Below, one piece after another: positions 1-6,344 of a DNA stretch of 27,098 nucleotides. The DNA is from an uncultured Treponema sp. (GTDB lineage: Bacteria; Spirochaetota; Spirochaetia; Treponematales; Treponemataceae): the NCBI GenBank assembly GCA_934699065.1, contig CAKUWD010000016.1, positions 1 to 27,098 on the forward strand. Direction: 5' to 3'. A program made the position numbers and the translations under genes. The notes under the pieces were generated by a model, which was not told the DNA's origin, made no database searches, and saw only the letters and a program-made list of their open reading frames with translations. Position 1 is the first letter of the stretch, and each line of letters opens with the position of its first letter.

Positions 1-41
1 ATATGACTCAAGAACATGTTCTGCAGATTGTGACGAAGTGA
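1..41 (+). CDS. C-terminal tail of an upstream gene (partial)
   Basis: Frame 3 is open from the window edge to a TGA at 39-41 and reads MTQEHVLQIVTK, which looks like an ordinary helical C-terminus. The reading is only about a dozen codons, so no family can be named, and chance openness cannot be excluded. It is offered because the next gene starts only 34 bases further on, as expected for a compact genome. Confidence 0.3.
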   Translation, partial: MTQEHVLQIVTK

Positions 42-75
42 TAATTGTGGTAGTATTTTGGGGTGGGGTTTTGAT

Positions 76-726
76 ATGAAAAAGTTTTTTATTTCTTTGT
101 TGATTTTGATTACAGGGGCTGTTTGTTTTGCGGAGTCTGATTTGCAGATTTCTACCCAGCCCTTTTCTTTGTATCAATATAAATACATTACCTGGGATAA
201 TTTAAAATATATGGAGTCGCTGGGCTTTCAGTATTCGGGTAATGTTTTGGGAATTACTAATCATAATTATTTATGGAAAAACAGATTTGGCTTTTATGAA
301 GCTATTAATTTTTTTGTAGATACAACTTTTGGAATTAACCTTGCGGCTGGTCCATGTTTTAAAATTTTTGAAAATGATAATATTTTATTGTCTGCCGGGG
401 CTGGAGTTCATTCTACAATTTATACTCCGGAACATATTGAGTTTGGCCTTGAATCTGATTTTAGCATAAAGTTTTTACGAAAAAAAAGATTTTCTCCTGT
501 TTTAGGACTTCGTCTTGATTTTGATTTTTTGACTAATGGTAAAGCGGATGATGTTGTGCCTGTTTATATTAATGCTTTGGTGAATACTACTGCAAGCAAT
601 GTTGTGGAAGCTCAAAAAACTCCTGAGACGCAACGGGTAGACTGGGCTGTTAATATTGATAAATCTGTAAAACAGTTCTTTGCCTTTTATGTAAAGCCGT
701 ATATTGGGTGTACGTGGAATTTCTAG
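76..726 (+). CDS. Exported outer-membrane-type protein, unknown function
   Basis: A 216-residue protein with a clear signal peptide: MKK, a hydrophobic stretch to about residue 18, and a likely cleavage after CFA. The mature part alternates polar and aromatic/hydrophobic residues and ends in WNF, the terminal-aromatic pattern of outer-membrane beta-barrels. The ATG at 76 is preferred over an in-frame TTG at 58, because it begins the signal peptide and lies just after a G-rich stretch (about 60-68) that can serve as ribosome binding site. A weak promoter (TTGTGA at 28-33, 17-base spacer, TAGTAT at 51-56) fits. I do not recognise the family. A small barrel or a periplasmic protein are both possible. 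Confidence 0.6.
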   Translation: MKKFFISLLILITGAVCFAESDLQISTQPFSLYQYKYITWDNLKYMESLGFQYSGNVLGITNHNYLWKNRFGFYEAINFFVDTTFGINLAAGPCFKIFENDNILLSAGAGVHSTIYTPEHIEFGLESDFSIKFLRKKRFSPVLGLRLDFDFLTNGKADDVVPVYINALVNTTASNVVEAQKTPETQRVDWAVNIDKSVKQFFAFYVKPYIGCTWNF

Positions 727-739
727 TGAGGCAGGGCTG

Positions 740-830
740 CGGTGGTTTCGACAGGCTCAACCACCGTGTGTTCAGGTTCAATCACCGATGAGTTCCGGTG
801 GTTGAGTAGGCGAAGCCGTATCGAAACCAC
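740..830. repeat. Palindromic intergenic repeat, CGGTGGTTGAG family (two inverted units)
   Basis: Unit one (740-766) runs CGGTGGTTTCGA ... CTCAACCACCG and unit two (795-830) runs CCGGTGGTTGAG ... TCGAAACCAC. Each is itself palindromic, and the pair forms a larger inverted repeat around a short spacer. The same family recurs at 18055-18207. The units fill the gap between the outer-membrane-type gene and purB. No T run follows, so they are not obvious intrinsic terminators. Confidence 0.85.
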
Positions 831-834
831 TATA

Positions 835-863
835 TTCCATATCAATAAGAAATCCGATATAAT
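835..863 (+). promoter_or_regulatory. purB promoter, probably giving a leaderless mRNA
   Basis: A consensus -10 box TATAAT lies at 858-863, only 8 bases before the purB ATG at 872. A weak -35 (TTCCAT, 835-840) sits at a 17-base spacer. Transcription would be expected to start at or within a base or two of the ATG, and there is no Shine-Dalgarno sequence. Confidence 0.55.
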
Positions 864-871
864 TCCATTTT

Positions 872-2293
872 ATGGAAACACGAAACATTTTTGAAAACCT
901 TTCTTGTATCGATCACAGATACTCTTTGTCGGAAGCCGATGCATTTGCCGGCCTTTCTAAGTATATTTCAGAAGAAGCTTCTATCCGTTCCTGTGCAAAA
1001 TGTGAAGCAGCTCTTGTAAAAGCCCACCTCAAACTTCGCGGTAAATTAACAGATGATGTTGCCAAAAAGCTCGACGACGTTGCCGCAAATATTGACCCTC
1101 AGGAAGTTTATACAGAAGAAGAAAAAACAAAGCACAATATCCGTGCCCTTGTAAACGTAATGAAGACAAAGGTTGATTCAGAAATCGGACCTCTCATTCA
1201 CCTTGGTGCTACTTCGGTTGATATTCTTGATACAGCCCTCAGCTGCCGTATGCGCGACGTTACTCAGAATGTTGTGCTTCCAGAACTTAAAAAGCTTGAA
1301 AATTATCTTTGTGATATTGCTGAGCGTGAATGCGCTACTCCACAGGTTGGCCGTACACACGGACAGCATGCTGTACCTATTACTTTCGGCTGGAGCATTG
1401 CTGAGTTTGTAAGCCGCCTCGGAAAATCAATTCTTCGCATTGAAGAACTTTCAAATCAGCTTGTTGGCAAATTGGCCGGCCCGGTTGGAAGCTACAACGG
1501 TCCTTCAATGATTGTAAAAGATCCTGAAGAACTTGAGCGCACATATACTGAGTTCCTCGGTCTCACACCATCTGAATATTCAAATCAGCTTGTTGAACCG
1601 GAATATGTTTTAAGACTCTTGCTTGAGATGAACGTAGCATTTGGAATTATTGCAAACCTTGCTGATGACCTTCGTAACCTCCAGAGAAGCGAGATTGGTG
1701 AAGTATTTGAGTACTTTGCTGCAACTCAGGTAGGTAGCTCTACAATGCCACAGAAGAGAAACCCATGGAACAGCGAACACGTAAAATCACTTTGGAAGGC
1801 TATGTGTCCTCGCGTAATTACTTTCTATATGGATCAGATTTCTGAACATCAGCGTGACCTTACAAACTCTGCAAGCCAGCGCTTTATTGCTGATTATGTA
1901 AGCGGCTTTACAATGGCTGTTGCCCGCATGAACAGTGTTGTTAAGGGACTCCAGGCTGATAAGGAAGGCATGGCTCGTAACCTTGAAAATGCCGGTGGAA
2001 AAGTTCGCGGTGGAGTTCTCGCAGAACCAGCATATATTTTGCTCGGCGAAGCAGGCTACAACGACGGCCACGAAATTATCCGTAAGATTACACTTGAAGC
2101 AGAGCAGAGCGGAAAGACTTTCTTTGAAGTTCTTAAGACTCACGAAAAAGAATATGCAGACATCACAGCCCAGCTGGAAAAGCTTGGTGTTGAAAATCCG
2201 GCACAGTTCTTTGAGCATCCGTCTAACTACTGCGGTTTGGCTGCTATAAAAAGTAAACGGTTAGCTTTGAAATATAAAGAGTTATGTAAATAA
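872..2293 (+). CDS. purB: Adenylosuccinate lyase
   Basis: A 473-residue member of the fumarase/aspartase superfamily. It splits adenylosuccinate to AMP and fumarate, and SAICAR to AICAR and fumarate, in cytosolic purine synthesis. Visible landmarks: H110 in the HLGATS segment, GRTHGQHA at 160-167 with the catalytic-type histidine, and the superfamily signature GSSTMPQKRNP at 288-298, whose serines lie on the mobile catalytic loop. Length is normal. The all-helical core and absence of any argininosuccinate- or fumarase-specific features favour PurB. The gene stands alone between two repeat clusters, starts from a promoter touching its ATG, and ends at the strong terminator at 2335-2364. Confidence 0.93.
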   Translation: METRNIFENLSCIDHRYSLSEADAFAGLSKYISEEASIRSCAKCEAALVKAHLKLRGKLTDDVAKKLDDVAANIDPQEVYTEEEKTKHNIRALVNVMKTKVDSEIGPLIHLGATSVDILDTALSCRMRDVTQNVVLPELKKLENYLCDIAERECATPQVGRTHGQHAVPITFGWSIAEFVSRLGKSILRIEELSNQLVGKLAGPVGSYNGPSMIVKDPEELERTYTEFLGLTPSEYSNQLVEPEYVLRLLLEMNVAFGIIANLADDLRNLQRSEIGEVFEYFAATQVGSSTMPQKRNPWNSEHVKSLWKAMCPRVITFYMDQISEHQRDLTNSASQRFIADYVSGFTMAVARMNSVVKGLQADKEGMARNLENAGGKVRGGVLAEPAYILLGEAGYNDGHEIIRKITLEAEQSGKTFFEVLKTHEKEYADITAQLEKLGVENPAQFFEHPSNYCGLAAIKSKRLALKYKELCK

Positions 2294-2295
2294 AG

Positions 2296-2318
2296 ATTGT
2301 CCGGGCAAGCCGGACAAT
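2296..2318. repeat. Perfect hairpin just after purB
   Basis: Arms ATTGTCCGG (2296-2304) and CCGGACAAT (2310-2318) enclose a 5-base loop, starting three bases after the purB stop codon. No T run follows directly. It may protect the transcript end or be part of the composite terminator with the next hairpin. Confidence 0.6.
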
Positions 2319-2334
2319 GACAGTCTGTCTAGTC

Positions 2335-2364
2335 ACCCCGAACTTGTTTCGGGGTCTTTTTTTT
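2335..2364 (+). terminator. Rho-independent terminator of purB (repeat-derived)
   Basis: Arms ACCCCGAA (2335-2342) and TTCGGGGT (2348-2355) enclose the loop CTTGT and are followed by C and eight Ts. The hairpin is one half of a GTCATCCTGAAC-family palindrome that has acquired a T run. Confidence 0.85.
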
Positions 2365-2366
2365 AG

Positions 2367-2438
2367 ATGCTGAAACAAGTTCAGCATGACATTACAAACA
2401 AGTTCAGTATGACATTACAAACGAGTTTAGTATGACTA
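2367..2438. repeat. Second half of the GTCATCCTGAAC palindrome, expanded into about three 23-base tandem copies
   Basis: The hairpin ATGCTGAA (2367-2374) / TTCAGCAT (2380-2387) has loop ACAAG. It is followed by tandem copies at 2375-2397, 2398-2420 and 2421-2438 (partial), of the form ACAAGTTCAGCATGACATTA and so on. The copies diverge progressively (CAGCAT, CAGTAT, TAGTAT), so only the first retains its paired arm. Confidence 0.75.
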
Positions 2439-2444
2439 AACATC

Positions 2445-2473
2445 TTTACTCCCAATATATTATTTGTTATTAT
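2445..2473 (+). promoter_or_regulatory. Symporter promoter with almost no leader
   Basis: TTTACT (2445-2450), a 17-base spacer and TATTAT (2468-2473) match the sigma-70 pattern well. The ATG at 2484 is 10 bases after the -10 box, so the leader would be about 3-4 bases or absent. No Shine-Dalgarno sequence is present. Confidence 0.55.
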
Positions 2474-2483
2474 ACATAGTATC

Positions 2484-4043
2484 ATGATAATAAAACTATC
2501 TTTACTTATTCTCTTCTTTGCCGTTTTCATTTTTGTTGGTATCAAGTGTCGTACAGTTAGTAATAATGTTAACGGTTATGTATTGGGAGGACGGGCTGTT
2601 GGTCCCTGGCTCACCGCTTTTGCTTACGGTACATCTTACTTTTCTGCCGTAATTTTTGTTGGATATGCAGGTCAGTTCGGCTGGAACTTTGGCGTTGCTT
2701 CAACCTGGATTGGTTTGGGTAATGCCTTTATTGGTTCTCTTATGCCTTGGGCAATTCTTGGTCGCCGCACACGTGTTATGACTCAGCATTTGAACTCAAA
2801 GACCATGCCTGATTTCTTTGGCCAGCGTTATGAATCAAAGGGGCTCAAGATTGCAGCTTCTGCAATCACATTCTTGTTCCTGATTCCTTATACAGCATCG
2901 CTTTTCAACGGTCTTTCACGTCTTTTCCGAATGGCTTTTAATGTTGATTATTCTGTTTGTGTAATCGTTATGGCTGTGCTTACTGCTATCTACGTAATTG
3001 TAGGTGGTTATATGGCAACTGCTGTAAACGACTTCATTCAGGGAATCATCATGCTCATTGGTATTGTGGCTGTAATTCTTGCAGTTCTTTCTAAGAACGG
3101 CGGCTTTATGCAGTCTATGGCTTTGATGTCTGAAATTGAATCTCCTGTTATGAAGGGTGCTTATTCTTCCTTCCTGGGACCTCAGCCTTTCTATCTTTTG
3201 ATTGTAGTTCTTCTTACATCTCTTGGTACCTGGGGACTTCCTCAGATGGTTGGTAAGTTCTACGCAATCAAAAATGAACGCTCAATCAAAATCGGTACAA
3301 TGATTTCGACTTTCTTCGCAATTGTTGTTGCAGGTGGATGTTACTTTCTTGGTGGTTTTGGCCGTCTCTTCCTTTCTCCGGAACAGGTAAAGGCAGAAGG
3401 TTTTGATGCTGTTGTTCCTACAATGCTTTCTGGTCTTGGGGACATTTTGATTGGTGTAGTTTTGATTCTTGTTCTTTCGGCTTCTATGTCTACACTTTCT
3501 TCACTTGTTTTGACTTCAAGCTCAACTTTGACTTTGGACTTCATCAACTCTTTCAAAAAGAAGGAATCTAGTGATAAGCAGAATCTTTTTGTACTCCGTG
3601 CTTTTGTTGCAGTATTCATCGTAATTTCTGCGGTAATTGCAATTGTTCAGGCTAAATCAAAAGTAACCTTTATTGCTCAGCTCATGGGTGTTTCCTGGGG
3701 TGCTTTGTCTGGTGCTTTCCTTGCTCCTTTCCTTTATGGTTTGTACTGGAAGAAAACAAGTAAGGCTGCCGTTGCAACTTCTTTCTGCTTCGGTGTTTGT
3801 ATGATGCTGATTCAGCTCAGCATTTCTCTGGGTGTGCTTCATGTTTCTGGACCTTTCTTTGGTCTTGTATTCAAGAACTCGCTTTATTCTGGTGTATTCA
3901 GCATGCTGGCTTCTCTGATTATTGTACCGGTTGTAAGTTTGATTTCTGCCAAGAGCCGTCCGGCCGGTGTAGAAAAAATGTTCGACTGCTACAATACAAC
4001 AGTTACTGTTCATACTACAGAAGCGCTTACTGATGCCGAATAA
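2484..4043 (+). CDS. Sodium:solute symporter (SSS family)
   Basis: A 519-residue, very hydrophobic inner-membrane protein with about 13 predicted membrane helices. The early segment with FAYGTSYFSAVIFVGYAG and the helix-5/6 region GGYMATAVNDFIQG match the SSS family (TC 2.A.21, LeuT-like fold), which imports a solute with sodium. The substrate (sugar, amino acid, pantothenate-like acid or nucleoside-related compound) cannot be read from the sequence. Transcribed alone: its own promoter abuts the start and a repeat/terminator cluster follows. Its position beside purB does not by itself imply a purine substrate. The cytoplasmic tail after about residue 490 is short and polar, with no signalling domain. 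Confidence 0.85.
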   Translation: MIIKLSLLILFFAVFIFVGIKCRTVSNNVNGYVLGGRAVGPWLTAFAYGTSYFSAVIFVGYAGQFGWNFGVASTWIGLGNAFIGSLMPWAILGRRTRVMTQHLNSKTMPDFFGQRYESKGLKIAASAITFLFLIPYTASLFNGLSRLFRMAFNVDYSVCVIVMAVLTAIYVIVGGYMATAVNDFIQGIIMLIGIVAVILAVLSKNGGFMQSMALMSEIESPVMKGAYSSFLGPQPFYLLIVVLLTSLGTWGLPQMVGKFYAIKNERSIKIGTMISTFFAIVVAGGCYFLGGFGRLFLSPEQVKAEGFDAVVPTMLSGLGDILIGVVLILVLSASMSTLSSLVLTSSSTLTLDFINSFKKKESSDKQNLFVLRAFVAVFIVISAVIAIVQAKSKVTFIAQLMGVSWGALSGAFLAPFLYGLYWKKTSKAAVATSFCFGVCMMLIQLSISLGVLHVSGPFFGLVFKNSLYSGVFSMLASLIIVPVVSLISAKSRPAGVEKMFDCYNTTVTVHTTEALTDAE

Positions 4044-4049
4044 TAATTC

Positions 4050-4109
4050 GTCATCCTGAACTTGTTTCAGGATCTTGTTAAATAGATGCTGAAACAAGTT
4101 CAGCATGAC
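4050..4109. repeat. GTCATCCTGAAC-family long palindrome
   Basis: Left half GTCATCCTGAAC ... CAGGATC contains hairpin ATCCTGAA/TTCAGGAT (4053-4060/4066-4073). The right half contains hairpin ATGCTGAA/TTCAGCAT (4086-4093/4099-4106) and ends GCATGAC. The two halves are inverted copies, yet differ at one base pair that is matched inside each small hairpin. Confidence 0.85.
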
Positions 4110-4112
4110 GGC

Positions 4113-4190
4113 TGTCATTGCGAGCGCAGCGAAGCAATCTATTCGTATGGATTGCCACGTCGCTACGCTCCTCGCAATGACAGTTTTTTT
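4113..4190. terminator. GTCATTGCGAG-family palindrome with T run; terminator for the symporter
   Basis: Outer arms TGTCATTGCGAG (4113-4124) and CTCGCAATGACA (4171-4182) are a perfect 12-bp inverted repeat, with inner arms GCAATC and GATTGC. Seven Ts follow at 4184-4190, so on the plus strand it can act as an intrinsic terminator. A nearly identical copy lies on the other side of metA at 5135-5208, in the same orientation. Confidence 0.8.
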
Positions 4191-4194
4191 ATTC

Positions 4195-5112
4195 CTATTT
4201 GATTGACGACAAATTAAACGGTGTGGCCTGATATACGTAGTAGTTCAACCAGTTTGAATAGAAGAGGTGCGCCGTTGCCCGCCAGTAACTTGTTGGCATT
4301 CTGTTTACGTTGTTTGTAGGGAAATAGTTCTTTGGAAGAGGAACTTTCATTCCCTTGTCTGTATCGCGGTAGTATTCCTGAGCCAGAGTCATAGTGTCGT
4401 ATTCAAGATGGCCGGTCATAAAGATTTCGCGGTTGTCTTTTGATTTCAAAATTGTAACGCCTGCTTCTGCACTTTCTGCAAGAATAACAAGTTCCGGATG
4501 TTTGAGAATATCTTCTTTTACGAGTGTTGTGTGACGGCTCTGTGGAATAGGGAAGGTGTCGTCAAATCCACGAAGAAGTGGATCATTTTCTACGCAGCGT
4601 TCGTTCATAAAAATGCCGGACATTTTGCGCTCAAGCGCATGCTTTGGAACACCATAATGATGGTAGAGTCCTGCAAAGCAACCCCAGCAAAGATAGAGTG
4701 TGGAATAAACGTTTTGTTTTGCGTAATCCATGATTTTGCAAAGCTCGTCCCAGTAATCAACATCAGTAAATTCAATCTGCTCGAGAGGTGCTCCTGTAAT
4801 GAGCATGCCGTCGAACTTCTGATTAAAAAGCTCGCTCGAAGGAATATAAAAACGGTCGAGATAGCTTTCATCTGTATTTTTACTTTCGTGATTTTCCATG
4901 TGCACGAGAGAGATTTCAATCTGAAGCGGTGTGTTTCCGAGCAGGCGCAAAAGCTGTGTTTCGGTAACTTCTTTGTTAGGCATAAGATTTACAATTGCAA
5001 TCTTAAGCGGACGGATGTCCTGTTCCATAGCGCGCTTTTCGGTCATGACGAAGATATTCTCTTTTTCAAGTGTTGCGCATGCTGGTAAATCTGATTGAAT
5101 TTTAATAGGCAT
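4195..5112 (-). CDS. metA: Homoserine O-acyltransferase, MetA family (probably O-acetyltransferase)
   Basis: A 305-residue cytosolic enzyme of methionine synthesis that activates homoserine by acylating its hydroxyl. The family's catalytic residues are all present at their usual numbers: C142 in LCWGCFAGLYHHYG, and H235 and E237 in GHLEYD. Residue 111, in GAPLEQIEF, is glutamate. In characterised MetA-family proteins Glu at this place goes with acetyl-CoA use and Gly with succinyl-CoA, so the product is predicted to be O-acetylhomoserine (often called MetAA). A textbook AGGAGG sits 7 bases before the ATG. The gene is transcribed alone and is bracketed by two direct copies of the GTCATTGCGAG repeat. 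No SAM riboswitch was seen upstream. Confidence 0.93.
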   Translation of the reverse strand: MPIKIQSDLPACATLEKENIFVMTEKRAMEQDIRPLKIAIVNLMPNKEVTETQLLRLLGNTPLQIEISLVHMENHESKNTDESYLDRFYIPSSELFNQKFDGMLITGAPLEQIEFTDVDYWDELCKIMDYAKQNVYSTLYLCWGCFAGLYHHYGVPKHALERKMSGIFMNERCVENDPLLRGFDDTFPIPQSRHTTLVKEDILKHPELVILAESAEAGVTILKSKDNREIFMTGHLEYDTMTLAQEYYRDTDKGMKVPLPKNYFPTNNVNRMPTSYWRATAHLFYSNWLNYYVYQATPFNLSSIK

Positions 5113-5134
5113 AGAATATCCTCCTGTGTGTATC

Positions 5135-5208
5135 TGTCATTGCGAGCGCAGCGAAGCAATCTATTCGTATGGATTGCCACGTCGCCCTATGGGCTCCTCG
5201 CAATGACA
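5135..5208. repeat. GTCATTGCGAG-family palindrome in the metA leader
   Basis: A second copy of the element at 4113-4182, same orientation, identical except near the right inner arm, where CCCTATGGG replaces a shorter sequence. Outer 12-bp arms are perfect. It lies between the divergent metA and hydrolase starts and ends about 10 bases before the metA Shine-Dalgarno. It would be transcribed as metA leader if the promoter is upstream of it. Confidence 0.85.
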
Positions 5209-5246
5209 AGCTATTGTAGGGTATTCTAGCAGAACAAGAGATTTTT

Positions 5247-5255
5247 TGCTATAAT
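5247..5255 (+). promoter_or_regulatory. Extended -10 promoter of the alpha/beta hydrolase gene
   Basis: TGCTATAAT (5247-5255) is an extended -10 element. Its TATAAT ends 7 bases before the ATG at 5263. No good -35 or Shine-Dalgarno is visible, so the mRNA is predicted to begin at or next to the start codon. Confidence 0.6.
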
Positions 5256-5262
5256 ATTCTTT

Positions 5263-6267
5263 ATGGAAAATAAAAACGACCGCAAGGGTGCAATTAAAAA
5301 ACTTAAACTGCTTACTTTCGGTTCAAAATCAAATGTAGATACTTTCCGCGCAAAACTTGAAGAAGGCTTTAAAACTGTTTTTCTTCCTAATGGAGTTGAG
5401 CGCACTGAATATAAATATGGCAATGTTGAGTGTGATGTGCTTGCACCGGAGATTTATTCTTCTAACCGTGTAATGCTTTATATTCACGGCGGTTCTTTTG
5501 TGGGCGGATCCCGCGCATCTTATGCAAGTTTTTGTGCATCTCTTGCTACAAAGTGCTTTTGCCGAGTTGTTGTTCCGGAATATCGTCTGGCACCGGCTTT
5601 TCCATTTCCTGCTGCTAACGAAGATATTCAGAATGTTTTTAAATCTCTTTTTACCGAAGAACAGATTGCCTGTTCTCTTAATGCAGAAAAAGGTGTAAAG
5701 CCACAGCTGCCGGAAATTATAATTGGGGCTGACAGTTCGGCTGCTCCTGTTGCCTGTTCTTTGATTTTTAATCTTCGCGAACGTTACAGAAGCTGTGTAA
5801 AACAGGTAATTCTTTTTTCACCATGGCTGGACGTTTCTGAATGTTCAAAACTGATTCAGACAAAAAAAATCAGTGATGAAGTTATGAGTGGAGATGTGCT
5901 TCGCAAGAGCAGCTCTGTTTATACTTATGAGTCAAATACTTCCAGTCCTATGGTTTCTCCGCTGCTTGCAGGGGATGATGCCTTACAAAATTTTCCTCCG
6001 GTATTTATTCAGATGGGTGGAAAAGAAATTCTTCTGGATGATGCAAAGGAATTTGCCTTTAATCTGCGTAATGCCGGTAATGAATGTGTGCTCGACATCT
6101 GGCCTGGTATGATGTTTATGTTTCAGATGGCTGATGAATATCTGCATGAATCACATCTTGCTCTGGATAGAGTTGGTAAGGTTGTAACTGATGGTACAGG
6201 CTCTGCTTCTGCGGTACAGATTGAAAACAAACCGAAGCTTGAGCACAGCCTGAGGTCGGAGGCATAG
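5263..6267 (+). CDS. Alpha/beta hydrolase of the HSL (Abhydrolase_3) type with a degenerate active site
   Basis: A 334-residue cytosolic protein. The oxyanion-hole motif HGGSF (75-79) and the following EYRLAPAFPFPA segment identify the hormone-sensitive-lipase-like esterase family. The usual nucleophile motif GDSAGG is replaced by ADSSAA (156-161), leaving S158 as possible nucleophile. The acid is probably D259 or D260 in GGKEILLDD. The region that normally carries the catalytic histidine (like PGMxHxF) reads PGMMFMF, with F285 where His is expected. Activity is therefore doubtful, unless another histidine (for example in LHESH near 294-298) substitutes. It is followed by a repeat and then by the U32 gene. 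Substrate unknown. Confidence 0.8.
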   Translation: MENKNDRKGAIKKLKLLTFGSKSNVDTFRAKLEEGFKTVFLPNGVERTEYKYGNVECDVLAPEIYSSNRVMLYIHGGSFVGGSRASYASFCASLATKCFCRVVVPEYRLAPAFPFPAANEDIQNVFKSLFTEEQIACSLNAEKGVKPQLPEIIIGADSSAAPVACSLIFNLRERYRSCVKQVILFSPWLDVSECSKLIQTKKISDEVMSGDVLRKSSSVYTYESNTSSPMVSPLLAGDDALQNFPPVFIQMGGKEILLDDAKEFAFNLRNAGNECVLDIWPGMMFMFQMADEYLHESHLALDRVGKVVTDGTGSASAVQIENKPKLEHSLRSEA

Positions 6268-6274
6268 GAGAAAA

Positions 6275-6332
6275 GTCATTCCGAACTTGTTTCGGAATCT
6301 ATTACAAGATCCTGAAACAAGTTCAGGATGAC
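6275..6332. repeat. GTCATCCTGAAC-family long palindrome between hydrolase and U32 genes
   Basis: Left hairpin ATTCCGAA/TTCGGAAT (6278-6285/6291-6298), right hairpin ATCCTGAA/TTCAGGAT (6309-6316/6322-6329), loops CTTGT and ACAAG. No T run follows, and the U32 Shine-Dalgarno (GGAG, 6335-6338) comes almost immediately, so it may lie within a transcript rather than end one. Confidence 0.85.
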
Positions 6333-6344
6333 AGTGGAGATTTT

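Noticed and set aside
58..75. TTG start extending the first outer-membrane-type protein by six residues
   Set aside because: It would precede the signal peptide's MKK start and overlap the G-rich ribosome binding region.
2367..2438. CRISPR array (about three 23-base units)
   Set aside because: Units are contiguous without spacers and derive from the GTCATCCTGAAC repeat; no cas genes.
5113..5262. SAM or other riboswitch ahead of metA
   Set aside because: The only structure is the GTCATTGCGAG repeat, which also occurs downstream of metA; no riboswitch core motifs seen.
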